Assembly (NCBI GenBank): GCA_016200225.1
Contig: JACQFD010000021.1
Location: forward strand, 62,001-126,000
Direction of reading: 5' to 3'
Length of the DNA: 64,000 nucleotides
From: Planctomycetota bacterium
GTDB taxonomy: Bacteria > Planctomycetota > UBA1135 > JACQFD01
How positions within the stretch are numbered: the stretch's first letter is position 1; every line of letters begins with the position of its first letter. The notes below the pieces were generated by a model. The model searched no databases, was not told the DNA's origin, and saw only the letters and a program-made list of their open reading frames with translations. Made by a program: the position numbers and the translations under genes. Positions 7,396-15,945 of this stretch are shown piece by piece.

Positions 7396-9381
7396 ATGCG
7401 AAAACCCACCACGACCCTGCGTTCCCTATTTTTGTTAATTTCGTCCTCTTTCCTCCCCGGGTGCAACTGCGGGGGTGGCGGCTCCCACTTTGCCGGGGGC
7501 GCCGCGATCGCGCATCCGCCGTCGGTTCAAATCACCGAACCCAACGACGTGCAAACGGCCACGATCGGCGGTGTCGTGACGATCAAATATATCGATAGCG
7601 AGGACCTCGTCGTCGCGAAAACGGATATTACCATTGTGTCGAGCAACGGAAAGAAAACTTCGCTCGCGAAAGGCGTGCCCGAGGCCGACGGCGTCGAGCA
7701 TACGGTTCTGTGGAATACGGCGGGATTCGCGGCGGACGATTATCACGTCGAGGCGCGCACGAGCGACGGCAAGCACTCGGTAAAGGCGACCTCGCCCAAC
7801 ATCACGCTGAAAACGCCGGTGGGCGGCGGTCCGCCCGCGGGCAACGGTTTCGCCGGCAGCTCAGGCGACGCCAGCGGATTCGGTCGTGCGATTGCTACTT
7901 TTCCCGACGGCTCATACGTCGTGACGGGCACTTTTGAAGTGAACGGTGGCGCGAATTCCATCACGCTCGGCAAAGGCGAGCCCACCGAGACGACGTTTCA
8001 AGTCACAGGCATCAATCTATTCGAAGGCTACCTTGCGCGGTACAACGCCGACGGAACGTTGGCATGGGCCCGCGGCACGAGCACGAGCATCGGCGGAGGA
8101 TCCGTCGGGATCACGTTCATGGAGAACGTCGCGACGCTTGACGACGGATCGATCGTTTGCACGGGCGAGACAACCACGGGCGCGCAAGGCGCGCAGGTCA
8201 TTCTTAGTTTCGGAAAGCCTGATGCGACGACGCTCGTGTTCCCAGCGCAGAATCAGAATGCGCCGGAGGTCTTCGTCGCGCGATACGACGCCGGCGGAGC
8301 GCTCTTGTGGGCGCGGCAAATTGAGAACATAGCGACCAGCCAAGGGCTGTCTGTTCCAGGAGCGACGGCGATCGCAAGCGACCCCGGTGCCGGCAAAGCG
8401 GCCGCGTGCGTTGTCATCGGTCAATTCAGCGGAAACGTTAAAATAAACTCTGGCCAGCCGTCCGAGGCTATGCTCAACGCGCCGGGAAGTTCGTCCCAAG
8501 TGTTCCTCGCGCGATTCGAGAACGACGGATCCGTGGGTTTCGTGAAGACGATCGTCCCCGTCGTCGCGGGCGGCGTCGATGCGCTCTCGATCTCCGCGTT
8601 TCCCGATCGTACCTTTTCGGTGTCCGGGAAGCGATTGAGCGCCATCGAGCTCGGCGCGGGAGAAGCTAACGATACCGTGATCAACTCCGGATCGCTAATG
8701 TTCTTCGCTCGTTACAATTCCGACGGCACGCTCGCGTGGGCCCGGAACGCCGCCGGCGCGGGCATTGCGGAACAGGCATCGGTCGCGGCGTGCGGCGACG
8801 GATCCACAGCGGTCGCGGGAGTGCTCGGCAGCAACAATCCCTCGGGTGACAACATCACCCTTGGGCAAGGCGATCCCAATGAAACGACGCTCGCGATTGC
8901 TAACAATGAGGTGACGATCTTCATCGCGCGCTACGACGGCGCCGGCAAGCTCGTTTACGCGCGAAAGGCCGCGGGCGACCTCTTACAAGGAAAGCCCGGC
9001 AACCGCCTCGCCGGATTCGCCGACGGCTCGTTCGCGCTCTGCGGAATTCTAAATAATGCGGAGACTGGAATCTTCGGCGCGGGCGATCCGAACCAAACCA
9101 CGCTCACCGCAAACAACGAAGGCGGGTGGGTTGCACGCTACGCGCCGGATGGGAAGCTACAGTGGGTGCGCGGCGGCGGCGGACAGCTCTTCGGCGGCGA
9201 CCTCGCTTTTGCGGAATTTGTATCCGTCGCGGCCTTTCAAGACGGCCGAACTGCAATGATCGGGCATCAGATCATCGGTCCCAACAAATCCGTAACGTAT
9301 GAAATCGGCGAGGCCAACCCCATCCTCGCTCCCTCCGGCGGCTCGAGCTTCACCGTGGCGACACTAAGAATCGCGCAGTAG
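7396..9381 (+). CDS. Secreted lipoprotein with SBBP-like beta-propeller repeats
   Basis: About 661 residues from the ATG at 7396. The N-terminus has a lipoprotein signal ending in FLPGC, so it is likely lipid-anchored. An Ig-like segment (about 35-130) is followed by repeats of roughly 90-100 residues, each containing LGxGxPxETT, then ARYNADGTLAWAR or a close variant, and a GSxxVxG strand. Such repeats form beta-propellers in SBBP-type surface proteins. It runs divergently from the sigma factor gene and could share its control region. Ligand unknown. The longer reading frame from 7309 lacks a signal peptide at its start. Confidence 0.85.
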   Translation: MRKPTTTLRSLFLLISSSFLPGCNCGGGGSHFAGGAAIAHPPSVQITEPNDVQTATIGGVVTIKYIDSEDLVVAKTDITIVSSNGKKTSLAKGVPEADGVEHTVLWNTAGFAADDYHVEARTSDGKHSVKATSPNITLKTPVGGGPPAGNGFAGSSGDASGFGRAIATFPDGSYVVTGTFEVNGGANSITLGKGEPTETTFQVTGINLFEGYLARYNADGTLAWARGTSTSIGGGSVGITFMENVATLDDGSIVCTGETTTGAQGAQVILSFGKPDATTLVFPAQNQNAPEVFVARYDAGGALLWARQIENIATSQGLSVPGATAIASDPGAGKAAACVVIGQFSGNVKINSGQPSEAMLNAPGSSSQVFLARFENDGSVGFVKTIVPVVAGGVDALSISAFPDRTFSVSGKRLSAIELGAGEANDTVINSGSLMFFARYNSDGTLAWARNAAGAGIAEQASVAACGDGSTAVAGVLGSNNPSGDNITLGQGDPNETTLAIANNEVTIFIARYDGAGKLVYARKAAGDLLQGKPGNRLAGFADGSFALCGILNNAETGIFGAGDPNQTTLTANNEGGWVARYAPDGKLQWVRGGGGQLFGGDLAFAEFVSVAAFQDGRTAMIGHQIIGPNKSVTYEIGEANPILAPSGGSSFTVATLRIAQ

Positions 9382-9402
9382 GGCCGCACCGGCACGCCGC
9401 GC

Positions 9403-9450
9403 AATGTCGCACCTGTCGATTGCGGGAGCAAGATGGCGGAGCGCGACATT
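9403..9450 (+). terminator. Possible terminator-like inverted repeat
   Basis: AATGTCGC (9403-9410) pairs perfectly with GCGACATT (9443-9450), and a small TTGC/GCAA hairpin sits inside the 32-base loop. The downstream sequence ATTTCTT is only weakly T-rich, so this is a low-confidence terminator for the propeller lipoprotein gene. Confidence 0.3.
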
Positions 9451-9598
9451 ATTTCTTCGAGAATACAACAATTCGGACTGATTGCCAAAGTGCGCGGCGA
9501 TGCCTTCTCGAGCGATGCTAAAACTGCCTTATATTGGGCGATAATATACTCGACTCACCCGATTGTTAATAATGCTTTTACCTGATTTTTTGGATCGC

Positions 9599-9643
9599 TT
9601 TCCAAACTGCATGTCGCCGGTTCGAACCCGGTCGCGCGCACCA
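9599..9643 (+). other. Second tRNA 3'-end-like fragment
   Basis: T arm GCCGG-TTCGAAC-CCGGT, acceptor strand CGCGCGC, discriminator A and CCA are present without any 5' half. It is close in sequence to the fragment at 2733-2777 but not identical, so the two are not simple direct repeats from one insertion event. Confidence 0.55.
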
Positions 9644-9742
9644 ATAATAGTAATGCTCTAGAATTAGCAGCCTGGCGTCGCGGATGCCGCGCGGGCGACA
9701 AGGACACAGTTAACCTGTTGCGATTGTACTTAAATAATTCCG

Positions 9743-10483
9743 TTACGACGCGAACCGGATCAGCCAGCGCGCGAAGCCGGTCCATATTCCAGTTTCGCCG
9801 ATCATGAGGCGCGTAAATAGAAATACACAGATACAGAATCCGAGAAGCGTCATCAGGTGTAGTCGCTTGGTTGAGAATAAATCCCAAACGGCGAGCGCGA
9901 GCACGAAACCTGTTACAATAAAATTTTCGAAGTTGGGAATGTCGAAGTGGAACACGAGCGGAATGCGCGCGAGACCCGCTTCGAGTATCGTCGCCGTCGC
10001 GAGGTAGAGCGCGCGCTTGTGCGTCGCGGAGTCGTCGCGGCGAATGATACCGATCCCCACGAACAGTGCAAAAATCGCGATGTCGCCGAGCGGCACGAGT
10101 AGGAACTGGTCTGCCGGGATCGGAACACCGGTGAACCCTGTCGGCCGAGCCGCCGCAATTACGGCGAGGATCGATCCTACAATAATCATAAGGCCGGCGA
10201 TTCCCGCGCCCAGAAATCCGAGTCGCATGTGTAGTCGGACGTTTCCTACAGATATTAGAAGGGCCTGCGCGACGAGTAGGACGAACCAGGATGTAAATAG
10301 CGCTCCGTGTACATAATAAATAACTTCGGGCGACGCGTAATCGGGTCGATCCGCGAATGCGGGGCGGAGAAAAAATGACCGCGCGAACCCTGCGAAGAGC
10401 CATGCTGCCATCGCAAGGGTCGTGACGGCGAAGAAGACGCGCTCGGACTTGGCGGGGTGGATCGTGGCGGCATTCGTTGTCAT
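9743..10483 (-). CDS. Integral membrane protein, unknown function
   Basis: 246 residues with about seven hydrophobic segments. It begins with a short polar cytoplasmic stretch, then alternating helices; conserved-looking histidines occur in YYVHGALFTSW, LHMRLGFLG and ATHKRALYLATA. Proteins of this shape are common and uncharacterised; the histidines near helix ends could bind haem or metal, but that is only a possibility. No operon partner. An 11-bp perfect hairpin lies just upstream of its start. Confidence 0.75.
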   Translation of the reverse strand: MTTNAATIHPAKSERVFFAVTTLAMAAWLFAGFARSFFLRPAFADRPDYASPEVIYYVHGALFTSWFVLLVAQALLISVGNVRLHMRLGFLGAGIAGLMIIVGSILAVIAAARPTGFTGVPIPADQFLLVPLGDIAIFALFVGIGIIRRDDSATHKRALYLATATILEAGLARIPLVFHFDIPNFENFIVTGFVLALAVWDLFSTKRLHLMTLLGFCICVFLFTRLMIGETGIWTGFARWLIRFAS

Positions 10484-10499
10484 TGGCTTCAGCGGTATT

Positions 10500-10526
10500 C
10501 AGTAGATTGGAGGAACCAATCTACTG
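10500..10526. promoter_or_regulatory. Perfect 11-bp inverted repeat upstream of membrane-protein gene
   Basis: CAGTAGATTGG (10500-10510) and CCAATCTACTG (10516-10526) pair perfectly around a 5-base loop, AGGAA. It is 17 bases upstream of the start codon of the leftward gene and has no T-run, so it is more likely an operator or leader hairpin than a terminator. Confidence 0.5.
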
Positions 10527-10636
10527 CCCGCGACGGCGCACTTACAACAGAAGGCCTTGCAGGGCTGTCCAAGAGTCGCCGTTCCGGTCGCCCCGTCCTC
10601 CGGGCGCAACTGTAGCGATGAACCGGGCCGGGCATT

Positions 10637-11875
10637 TCACGGCAACTGTAAATTCGCATTCGGGAATTTGCAGCTAATGTAGGTGTTGGTAGTGTTGTTG
10701 CGATTCACATCTTCCAGATCGAAGGAGACGCTTCCGGTGGCCTTGCAGTGAGTGAAAACATTGTTGTTGCCGGCATTCGCGAAGCCCCGATGGCCGGCAT
10801 TGGTCACCGATAGATTTGAAAAGATATTTCCGCTGCCGTCGACGTCGAAGCCATCGTCGCCGGGCGCGCCGAAATGACAGTTTATGATGTTATTATTATT
10901 CCCGTCGACTTCGAGCGCGTCGGCGCCGCAATGATCCACGTGTTCATTCTTGAGAGTATTATTAGCGCCCGTGACGAGAATGGCGAGGCCGGCGGCGTTT
11001 CGAACGCGATTGCCGCTGGATTTGCCCCCATCGCTGCCAATCGTAATTCCCGTGCCGGCCGGATCGTCGACAAAGTTCTTCGAAAGTTTATTGTTAGATG
11101 CCGTGGCTTCGAGGACGATGCCCTCCGCGGACGGCGAACTGACTGTATTGCGGTCGACGATACATTTGGCGCCTTCGATAACAATACCGTTTCCGACGGG
11201 ATCGACGATGAAGTTATGGCGCAGCGTCGTGTCGTCGCTGTCGAGATCGACGCGAATGCCGGCGACTCCGGGCGCGAAAGTTTTGTTTGAATCTACAAGG
11301 GTGTGGCCTCCGGAAATACTAATTCCACCGCCGGTCGCGCTTGTAATCTCGTTCCTTCGAATGATCGAATTCACGACAGCGCTCGACGTGGCGAGGCGAA
11401 TCCCAATACCACTGATGTCTTTGATTTTGTTGTCTTGAATGGTAGTCTTGTCGGCTGTCGAAAGGAGGATGCCTTCGGTCGACGCAGACTGTCCGTCGAT
11501 CTCGCAGTGTTCCACAGTGACGACAGAACTGGTATCGATTCGCAGAATTTCCGCCGCCGCATGGCGAATTGTAATTTTTCGAATCTTAATGTGGTCGGAA
11601 TTTGATATATCAATACCACGGTTGTTGCCGGTCGCGTCGATCACAGCGGCGCCGTCGCCGCGAATCTCGAGATGCGACTTGCCCAAGATACTGATCGACT
11701 CGATGTAGGTGCCCGCGGCGACAACAATGGCGTCGCCGCTTTGCGCCACGTCTACCGCCGACTGAATTGTAGGGAACTCGGCGCTGGGAACATGTTTGAT
11801 GTGGCTGGAGAGTACTGCGTTCGTCAGCGTGAGAGTGGCGACAAGCAGAATTGGGACAGAGAGATTTGTTAACAT
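10637..11875 (-). CDS. Secreted right-handed parallel beta-helix protein
   Basis: About 412 residues from the ATG at 11875, which directly precedes a signal peptide (MLTNLSVPILLVATLTLTNA). The mature part opens with FPTIQSAVDVAQSGDAIVVAAGTYIESI, the usual entry to a PbH1/NosD-like beta-helix, and then runs through many 22-25-residue coils rich in G-N-x-I and N-N-x-I steps. Such folds occur in polysaccharide lyases, epimerases and adhesins; no catalytic motif is evident. The longer frame upstream lacks a signal sequence at its start. It is divergent from the MoaD-like gene. Confidence 0.85.
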   Translation of the reverse strand: MLTNLSVPILLVATLTLTNAVLSSHIKHVPSAEFPTIQSAVDVAQSGDAIVVAAGTYIESISILGKSHLEIRGDGAAVIDATGNNRGIDISNSDHIKIRKITIRHAAAEILRIDTSSVVTVEHCEIDGQSASTEGILLSTADKTTIQDNKIKDISGIGIRLATSSAVVNSIIRRNEITSATGGGISISGGHTLVDSNKTFAPGVAGIRVDLDSDDTTLRHNFIVDPVGNGIVIEGAKCIVDRNTVSSPSAEGIVLEATASNNKLSKNFVDDPAGTGITIGSDGGKSSGNRVRNAAGLAILVTGANNTLKNEHVDHCGADALEVDGNNNNIINCHFGAPGDDGFDVDGSGNIFSNLSVTNAGHRGFANAGNNNVFTHCKATGSVSFDLEDVNRNNTTNTYISCKFPNANLQLP

Positions 11876-12128
11876 TTGAGTTTTGGTAAAAGAGTGACCG
11901 GGAATTGCCGCACGATGGCCGAGGCGAAGCCCGCCCAGGTTTTTTCCCCGAAAAATTTCCAAAGCCCGGCGAACGGACAAAATGCTCCCCCGCGAACCTT
12001 CGCTTTCGCCGCCTCGAATTGTCTAAACGAGGATCTCCCCGATGGAGGCGGATCAAACTTGTGGGCTTTCGCGCCCACAGGCTATATTGCGGAATTCACC
12101 ATCCAAAATCGTCACGTCCATATCCCCT

Positions 12129-12422
12129 GTGACCGTTTCGATCGCAACAAATATCTCCGTTCACGTTCCTGCGCCGCTGCGCGACTGTTGCGGCGGTGTT
12201 CGTGAATTTCAGATATCTGCAACGAGTGTGCGCGACTTACTTGTACAGCTGGAGAAGAGTCAGCCCGCTTTGTACCGCAGTGTCTGCGACGAGACCGGAG
12301 CCGTACGCCGCCATGTAGGACTTTTTGTTAATGAATTCCACATTCGCGACAAAAATGGACTCGACACGGCACTTTCAACAGGGGATGTGTTCTACATACT
12401 ACCCGCAGTATCCGGAGGTTAA
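12129..12422 (+). CDS. MoaD/ThiS-family ubiquitin-like protein
   Basis: About 97 residues if it starts at GTG 12129; the frame is open from 12042 and the true start is uncertain. VSIATNISVHVPAPLRDCC, then SVRDLLVQLEKSQP, VGLFVNEFHIRD, and STGDVFYILPAVSGG follow the beta-grasp order of MoaD/ThiS, and the protein ends in Gly-Gly, the site that is adenylated and thiocarboxylated in this family. No adenylyltransferase, MoaE or ThiG gene is adjacent. The stop is two bases before the BNR-repeat gene, so the two are almost certainly co-translated. Its role is therefore more likely tied to that neighbour than to cofactor synthesis. Confidence 0.8.
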   Translation: MTVSIATNISVHVPAPLRDCCGGVREFQISATSVRDLLVQLEKSQPALYRSVCDETGAVRRHVGLFVNEFHIRDKNGLDTALSTGDVFYILPAVSGG

Positions 12423-12424
12423 CA

Positions 12425-13516
12425 ATGCCTGAACGCGTCATTATGTGTATTGGTACAAAAAAAGGACTCTTCGTCGCCGAGGCGGGGAAGACCCGCAATC
12501 GTTTCGACTTGCGCGGTCCCTTCGGATCCGGAGTCGCCGTGTATGCATCGATGATCGACAAACGCGCGACGCCGCGAATCTTTGCATCCAGTTGTAATGC
12601 TTTTTTTGGTATGAAAGTCCTCCGATCGACCGATCTTGGCAAGTCTTTTAAAGAAACAAAATCGGCGCCCGCATTTCCGAAGGACGACGGTCGCGCGCTT
12701 GCGAATATTTGGTCTTTCGCGCCCGGCACTGGCAAGAAGGATCTCTTGTGCGGAGTGGAGCCCGCTTCGCTTTTTCGTAGTAACAATTTGGGCGACACAT
12801 GGGAAATGGTCCCGGGTATTAGTAATCATGCGCACGCAAGGAAATGGCAGCCGGGAAACGGCGGCCTCTGCATGCACACGATCGTCCGCGATGGCAAGCG
12901 TCTACACCTCGGGATTTCCACTGGAGGACACTACATTAGTGAGGACGGCGGCAAGACATTCAGTGCGTCAAACAAGGGTGTGGGCGCGGGTTGGGTGCCA
13001 GATCCGTCGCCGGAGTTTGGCCAGTGTGTACACAAGATCGCCCGCCACGACAACGCTCCCGGCAGACTCTACATGCAAAACCACGGCGGGTGGCCCGAAC
13101 GACCGGGAATCGGTGTACTACGCAGCGATGACCATGGTCACACTTGGAAATCGATCGCCAAGGGTCTTCCGACCGATTTTGGATTTCCAATTTCAGTACA
13201 TCCGCACGATCCGGACACCGTTTATGTACTACCGCTCGAGCCGGCGACTCGTACCTGCCCCGGTGGCGCGCCAGCGGTATGGCGTTCGGAAAACGGCGGC
13301 AACTCATGGCAGAGACTTTCGAAGGGTTTGCCCAAGAAGGAGACCTACTTCACAGTACAGCGTGATGCCATGGATCTGGACGATCTCAAGTCGCCCGCGG
13401 TCTACTTCGGAACCACGACGGGACAACTGTGGATGGGCCGTAACGGCGGCGAAGACTGGACGTGTCTATTCGACTCGCTGCCGCCGATCCACTGCGTCAA
13501 AGTCGCGGTAGTTTAA
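12425..13516 (+). CDS. BNR/Asp-box repeat protein, sialidase-like propeller
   Basis: 363 residues without a signal peptide. Repeated S(T/N/D)DxGxTW-type boxes are visible (STDLGKSF, SNNLGDTWEMV, SEDGGKTF, SDDHGHTWKSI, SENGGNSWQRL), the mark of BNR beta-propellers as in sialidases, sortilin and photosystem assembly factors. The N-terminus (IMCIGTKKGLFVAEAG) is typical of a cytoplasmic subfamily often annotated exo-alpha-sialidase, though no catalytic sialidase residues can be confirmed here. It sits two bases after the MoaD-like gene, which suggests the two proteins work together. Confidence 0.85.
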   Translation: MPERVIMCIGTKKGLFVAEAGKTRNRFDLRGPFGSGVAVYASMIDKRATPRIFASSCNAFFGMKVLRSTDLGKSFKETKSAPAFPKDDGRALANIWSFAPGTGKKDLLCGVEPASLFRSNNLGDTWEMVPGISNHAHARKWQPGNGGLCMHTIVRDGKRLHLGISTGGHYISEDGGKTFSASNKGVGAGWVPDPSPEFGQCVHKIARHDNAPGRLYMQNHGGWPERPGIGVLRSDDHGHTWKSIAKGLPTDFGFPISVHPHDPDTVYVLPLEPATRTCPGGAPAVWRSENGGNSWQRLSKGLPKKETYFTVQRDAMDLDDLKSPAVYFGTTTGQLWMGRNGGEDWTCLFDSLPPIHCVKVAVV

Positions 13517-13539
13517 GAACATAAATCATAATTCTCGGC

Positions 13540-13576
13540 AAAATAAAGAATGCGCGACATGCGCATTTTTTATTTT
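13540..13576. terminator. Bidirectional Rho-independent terminator
   Basis: A 16-bp stem (13540-13555 with 13561-13576, one G-U pair) has the core AATGCGC/GCGCATT and a 5-base loop, GACAT. The outer stem is A/T-rich, giving a T-run on both strands. It lies between the convergent BNR and S9 peptidase genes and probably serves both. Confidence 0.8.
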
Positions 13577-13597
13577 GCCTTCTTTAGTCTGCCTTCT

Positions 13598-15802
13598 TTA
13601 CTTTGCATTGGCAGCGGCTGCCGGAAGCGGGCCGACTTTGACGCCCGCTTGATCCAGCAGGAATGCAAACTCTTCGGCCGTCTCCTCCTGACGTTGGAAT
13701 CGACCCGATTTGCCGCCGTGTCCCGCCTCCATATTGACGCGGAAAATCAGTGGATTGTGATCGGTTTTCATCGCGCGGAGTTTCGCGACCCACTTCGCGG
13801 GTTCGAAGTATTGCACTTGCGAATCCCAAAGTCCGGTCGTGACGAGCGTCGCCGGATAGGCCTGCTTCACGACGTGGTCGTAGGGCGAATACGATAACAT
13901 ATAATCATAATATTTCTTTTCCTTGGGATTGCCCCACTCGTCGAATTCATTTGTAGTTAAAGGAATCGACTCGTCGAGCATCGTGGTCACGACGTCGACG
14001 AACGGCACGTGCGCGGCGATCGCTTTATAACGATCGGGCGCCATGTTCATGACCGCGCCTACTAACAATCCACCCGCGCTCCCGCCCATGGCCACGACGC
14101 GGCCGGGGGCGGCGTACTTCTCGCGCACGAGAAAATCCGTTACATCGATAAAATCGGTGAATGTATGGACTTTATTCAATAATTTTCCGTCTTCATACCA
14201 CTTTCGGCCCATTTCCTGCCCTCCGCGAATATGTGCAATCGCGAAAACGACGCCGCGGTCGAGCAGCGAGAGCCGCGAACTCGAAAACGCCGGGTCCGTG
14301 CTCGAACCGTAGGAACCGTAGCCGTATTGATATAACGCCGCCGCGCCGTTTCGTTTAAATCCCTTTCTATAAACGATCGAGACGGGAACTTTCACGCCGT
14401 CGCGCGCGGTGGCTTGAACGAATTCGCTTGTATAATTATCCGGACTGAATTCCCCGAGCACCGGATCGCGCTTCAGCATCGTGCGCTTTCCCGTATTCAT
14501 ATCGTAATCGTAAGTCGTTCCGGGCGTCGTGAGCGATGTATAGTAATATCGGACGACGTCGGTTTCCGTCTCGGGGTTGTCGCGGAGGAACGACGTGTAC
14601 GCCGGTTCGTCGGCGCGGATCACGCTGTCGTGGCCGTCGCTCCAACGCTTCAACCGGACGTTTCGAAGTCCGCCCGAGCGCTCCGAAATCGCGAGATAAT
14701 TCTTAAATACGGAGAAATCCTGCACGAACGCGTCGTCTCGATGTGCGACGATGTCGCGCCACGCGCTCCGATCTGTAATATTAGCCATCGGCGCGCCGAC
14801 GATTCTAAAATTCTTAGCCTGATAATTCGTCCGGACGACCCACCGATCGCCGAAATCCTCCGCTTCGTATTCGTGGTCGCGCTCGCGCGGAAGAATAATA
14901 TTAAACTTCAGTTCCGGATCGTCGAGGCTCGCGCACCATTGTTCCGATGAAACGGTCGAGCGCAAACCGATATAAAGATAACGATTGCTGCGGCTTCGCT
15001 CGACTCCCATATAAAACGCATGGTCCTTTTCTTCATAAACGACGGGATCCGCCGCCGGATCCGTTCCCAGCACGTGCTTCCGCACGCGGTATCCGAGCAG
15101 AGTCTGGGCGTCCTTCTCGATATATAAAATCGTTTTATTATCATTTGCCCACGCCGTATCGGATTCGATATTGGCAATCTGGTCCTTGAGCATCTCTCCG
15201 GTCTCGAGATTCTTAATTTTTAACACATACTGCCGCCGGCCGACCGAGTCCTCCGCCCATGCGATCAATTTGTTATCGGGGCTTACTTGATAATCGCCGA
15301 CTTGGAAGAATCCAAGACCCTTCGCCATCGCGGGACCGTCGAGCAGCACCTGCTCCGGCGCGTCGACGCTCCCCCTCTTGCGCGCGTAGACGGGATACTC
15401 GCCGCCTTTTTCGAATCTCGAATAGTAATAATAACCGTTGCGGCGCATCGGCACGGTGGAATCGTCCTGTTTGATCCTTGCCACGATCTCGTCGAATAGC
15501 AATTTTTGATCGGCGCGCACCGGCGCGAGCATCGCGTCTTTATAAGTATTCTCCGCGTTTAAGTATGCAAGCATCGCCGCGTCTTTTCTTGTATCGTCGC
15601 GGAGCCAATAATACTTATCCTCGCGCGCGCCGTTCGGGGACGGGACCTCGTACTGCCGGGATTCGGCGACCGGCGGCGCGCCCTTCGACACGACGCGCGT
15701 CGCTTGAACGTTTGTCATTGTTTCAGTCATGGATTGGCCGCGCGTCGCCGCGCACGCCGCGAGCGCACTCGCGCACAGGGCAAAAAAGTAAATTCGGGAC
15801 AT
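13598..15802 (-). CDS. S9A peptidase, oligopeptidase B-like, lipoprotein signal
   Basis: About 734 residues from the ATG at 15802. The start gives MSRIYFFALCASALAAC, a lipoprotein signal, so the enzyme is probably anchored outside the cytoplasmic membrane. The propeller domain begins with the oligopeptidase-B hallmark KYYWLRDDTRKDAAMLAYLN. The catalytic serine is in VAMGGSAGGLLVG, the aspartate probably in TGLWDSQVQYFEP and the histidine in MEAGHGGKSGR. The family cleaves short peptides after basic residues. The longer upstream extension in the same frame has no signal and is unlikely to be used. Confidence 0.92.
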   Translation of the reverse strand: MSRIYFFALCASALAACAATRGQSMTETMTNVQATRVVSKGAPPVAESRQYEVPSPNGAREDKYYWLRDDTRKDAAMLAYLNAENTYKDAMLAPVRADQKLLFDEIVARIKQDDSTVPMRRNGYYYYSRFEKGGEYPVYARKRGSVDAPEQVLLDGPAMAKGLGFFQVGDYQVSPDNKLIAWAEDSVGRRQYVLKIKNLETGEMLKDQIANIESDTAWANDNKTILYIEKDAQTLLGYRVRKHVLGTDPAADPVVYEEKDHAFYMGVERSRSNRYLYIGLRSTVSSEQWCASLDDPELKFNIILPRERDHEYEAEDFGDRWVVRTNYQAKNFRIVGAPMANITDRSAWRDIVAHRDDAFVQDFSVFKNYLAISERSGGLRNVRLKRWSDGHDSVIRADEPAYTSFLRDNPETETDVVRYYYTSLTTPGTTYDYDMNTGKRTMLKRDPVLGEFSPDNYTSEFVQATARDGVKVPVSIVYRKGFKRNGAAALYQYGYGSYGSSTDPAFSSSRLSLLDRGVVFAIAHIRGGQEMGRKWYEDGKLLNKVHTFTDFIDVTDFLVREKYAAPGRVVAMGGSAGGLLVGAVMNMAPDRYKAIAAHVPFVDVVTTMLDESIPLTTNEFDEWGNPKEKKYYDYMLSYSPYDHVVKQAYPATLVTTGLWDSQVQYFEPAKWVAKLRAMKTDHNPLIFRVNMEAGHGGKSGRFQRQEETAEEFAFLLDQAGVKVGPLPAAAANAK

Positions 15803-15945
15803 GGGATCGAATTGTCGACACGGGAAAAGTGAAACGCTTCGCGACATTGAAACGAAAACGCCGCTCCATTGCCAGCGGCGTCGGCGCAGTACGACGCGGA
15901 ATTTTCCGGAGACGATCGCTCCGCCCGCACATTCTCGGGCGTCGA

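Larger units (their letters stand above)
9382..9742. other. Intergenic segment with second tRNA-like scar
   Basis: About 360 bases with no convincing gene. It contains a weak long-loop inverted repeat after the propeller lipoprotein gene (9403-9450) and a tRNA 3'-end-like fragment (9599-9643). The 3' end of the leftward membrane-protein gene follows. Confidence 0.6.

Noticed and set aside
12042..12128. Longer N-terminus for the MoaD-like protein from the ATG at 12042
   Set aside because: The extra 29 residues have no MoaD-like sequence and cover a 7-bp hairpin (12060-12079); the GTG at 12129 fits the family length, although it is not proven.
13550..13897. Open frame of 115 residues on the plus strand, ending inside the S9 peptidase gene
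   Set aside because: It lies on the opposite strand of the well-supported peptidase and starts in the terminator; it is a shadow frame.
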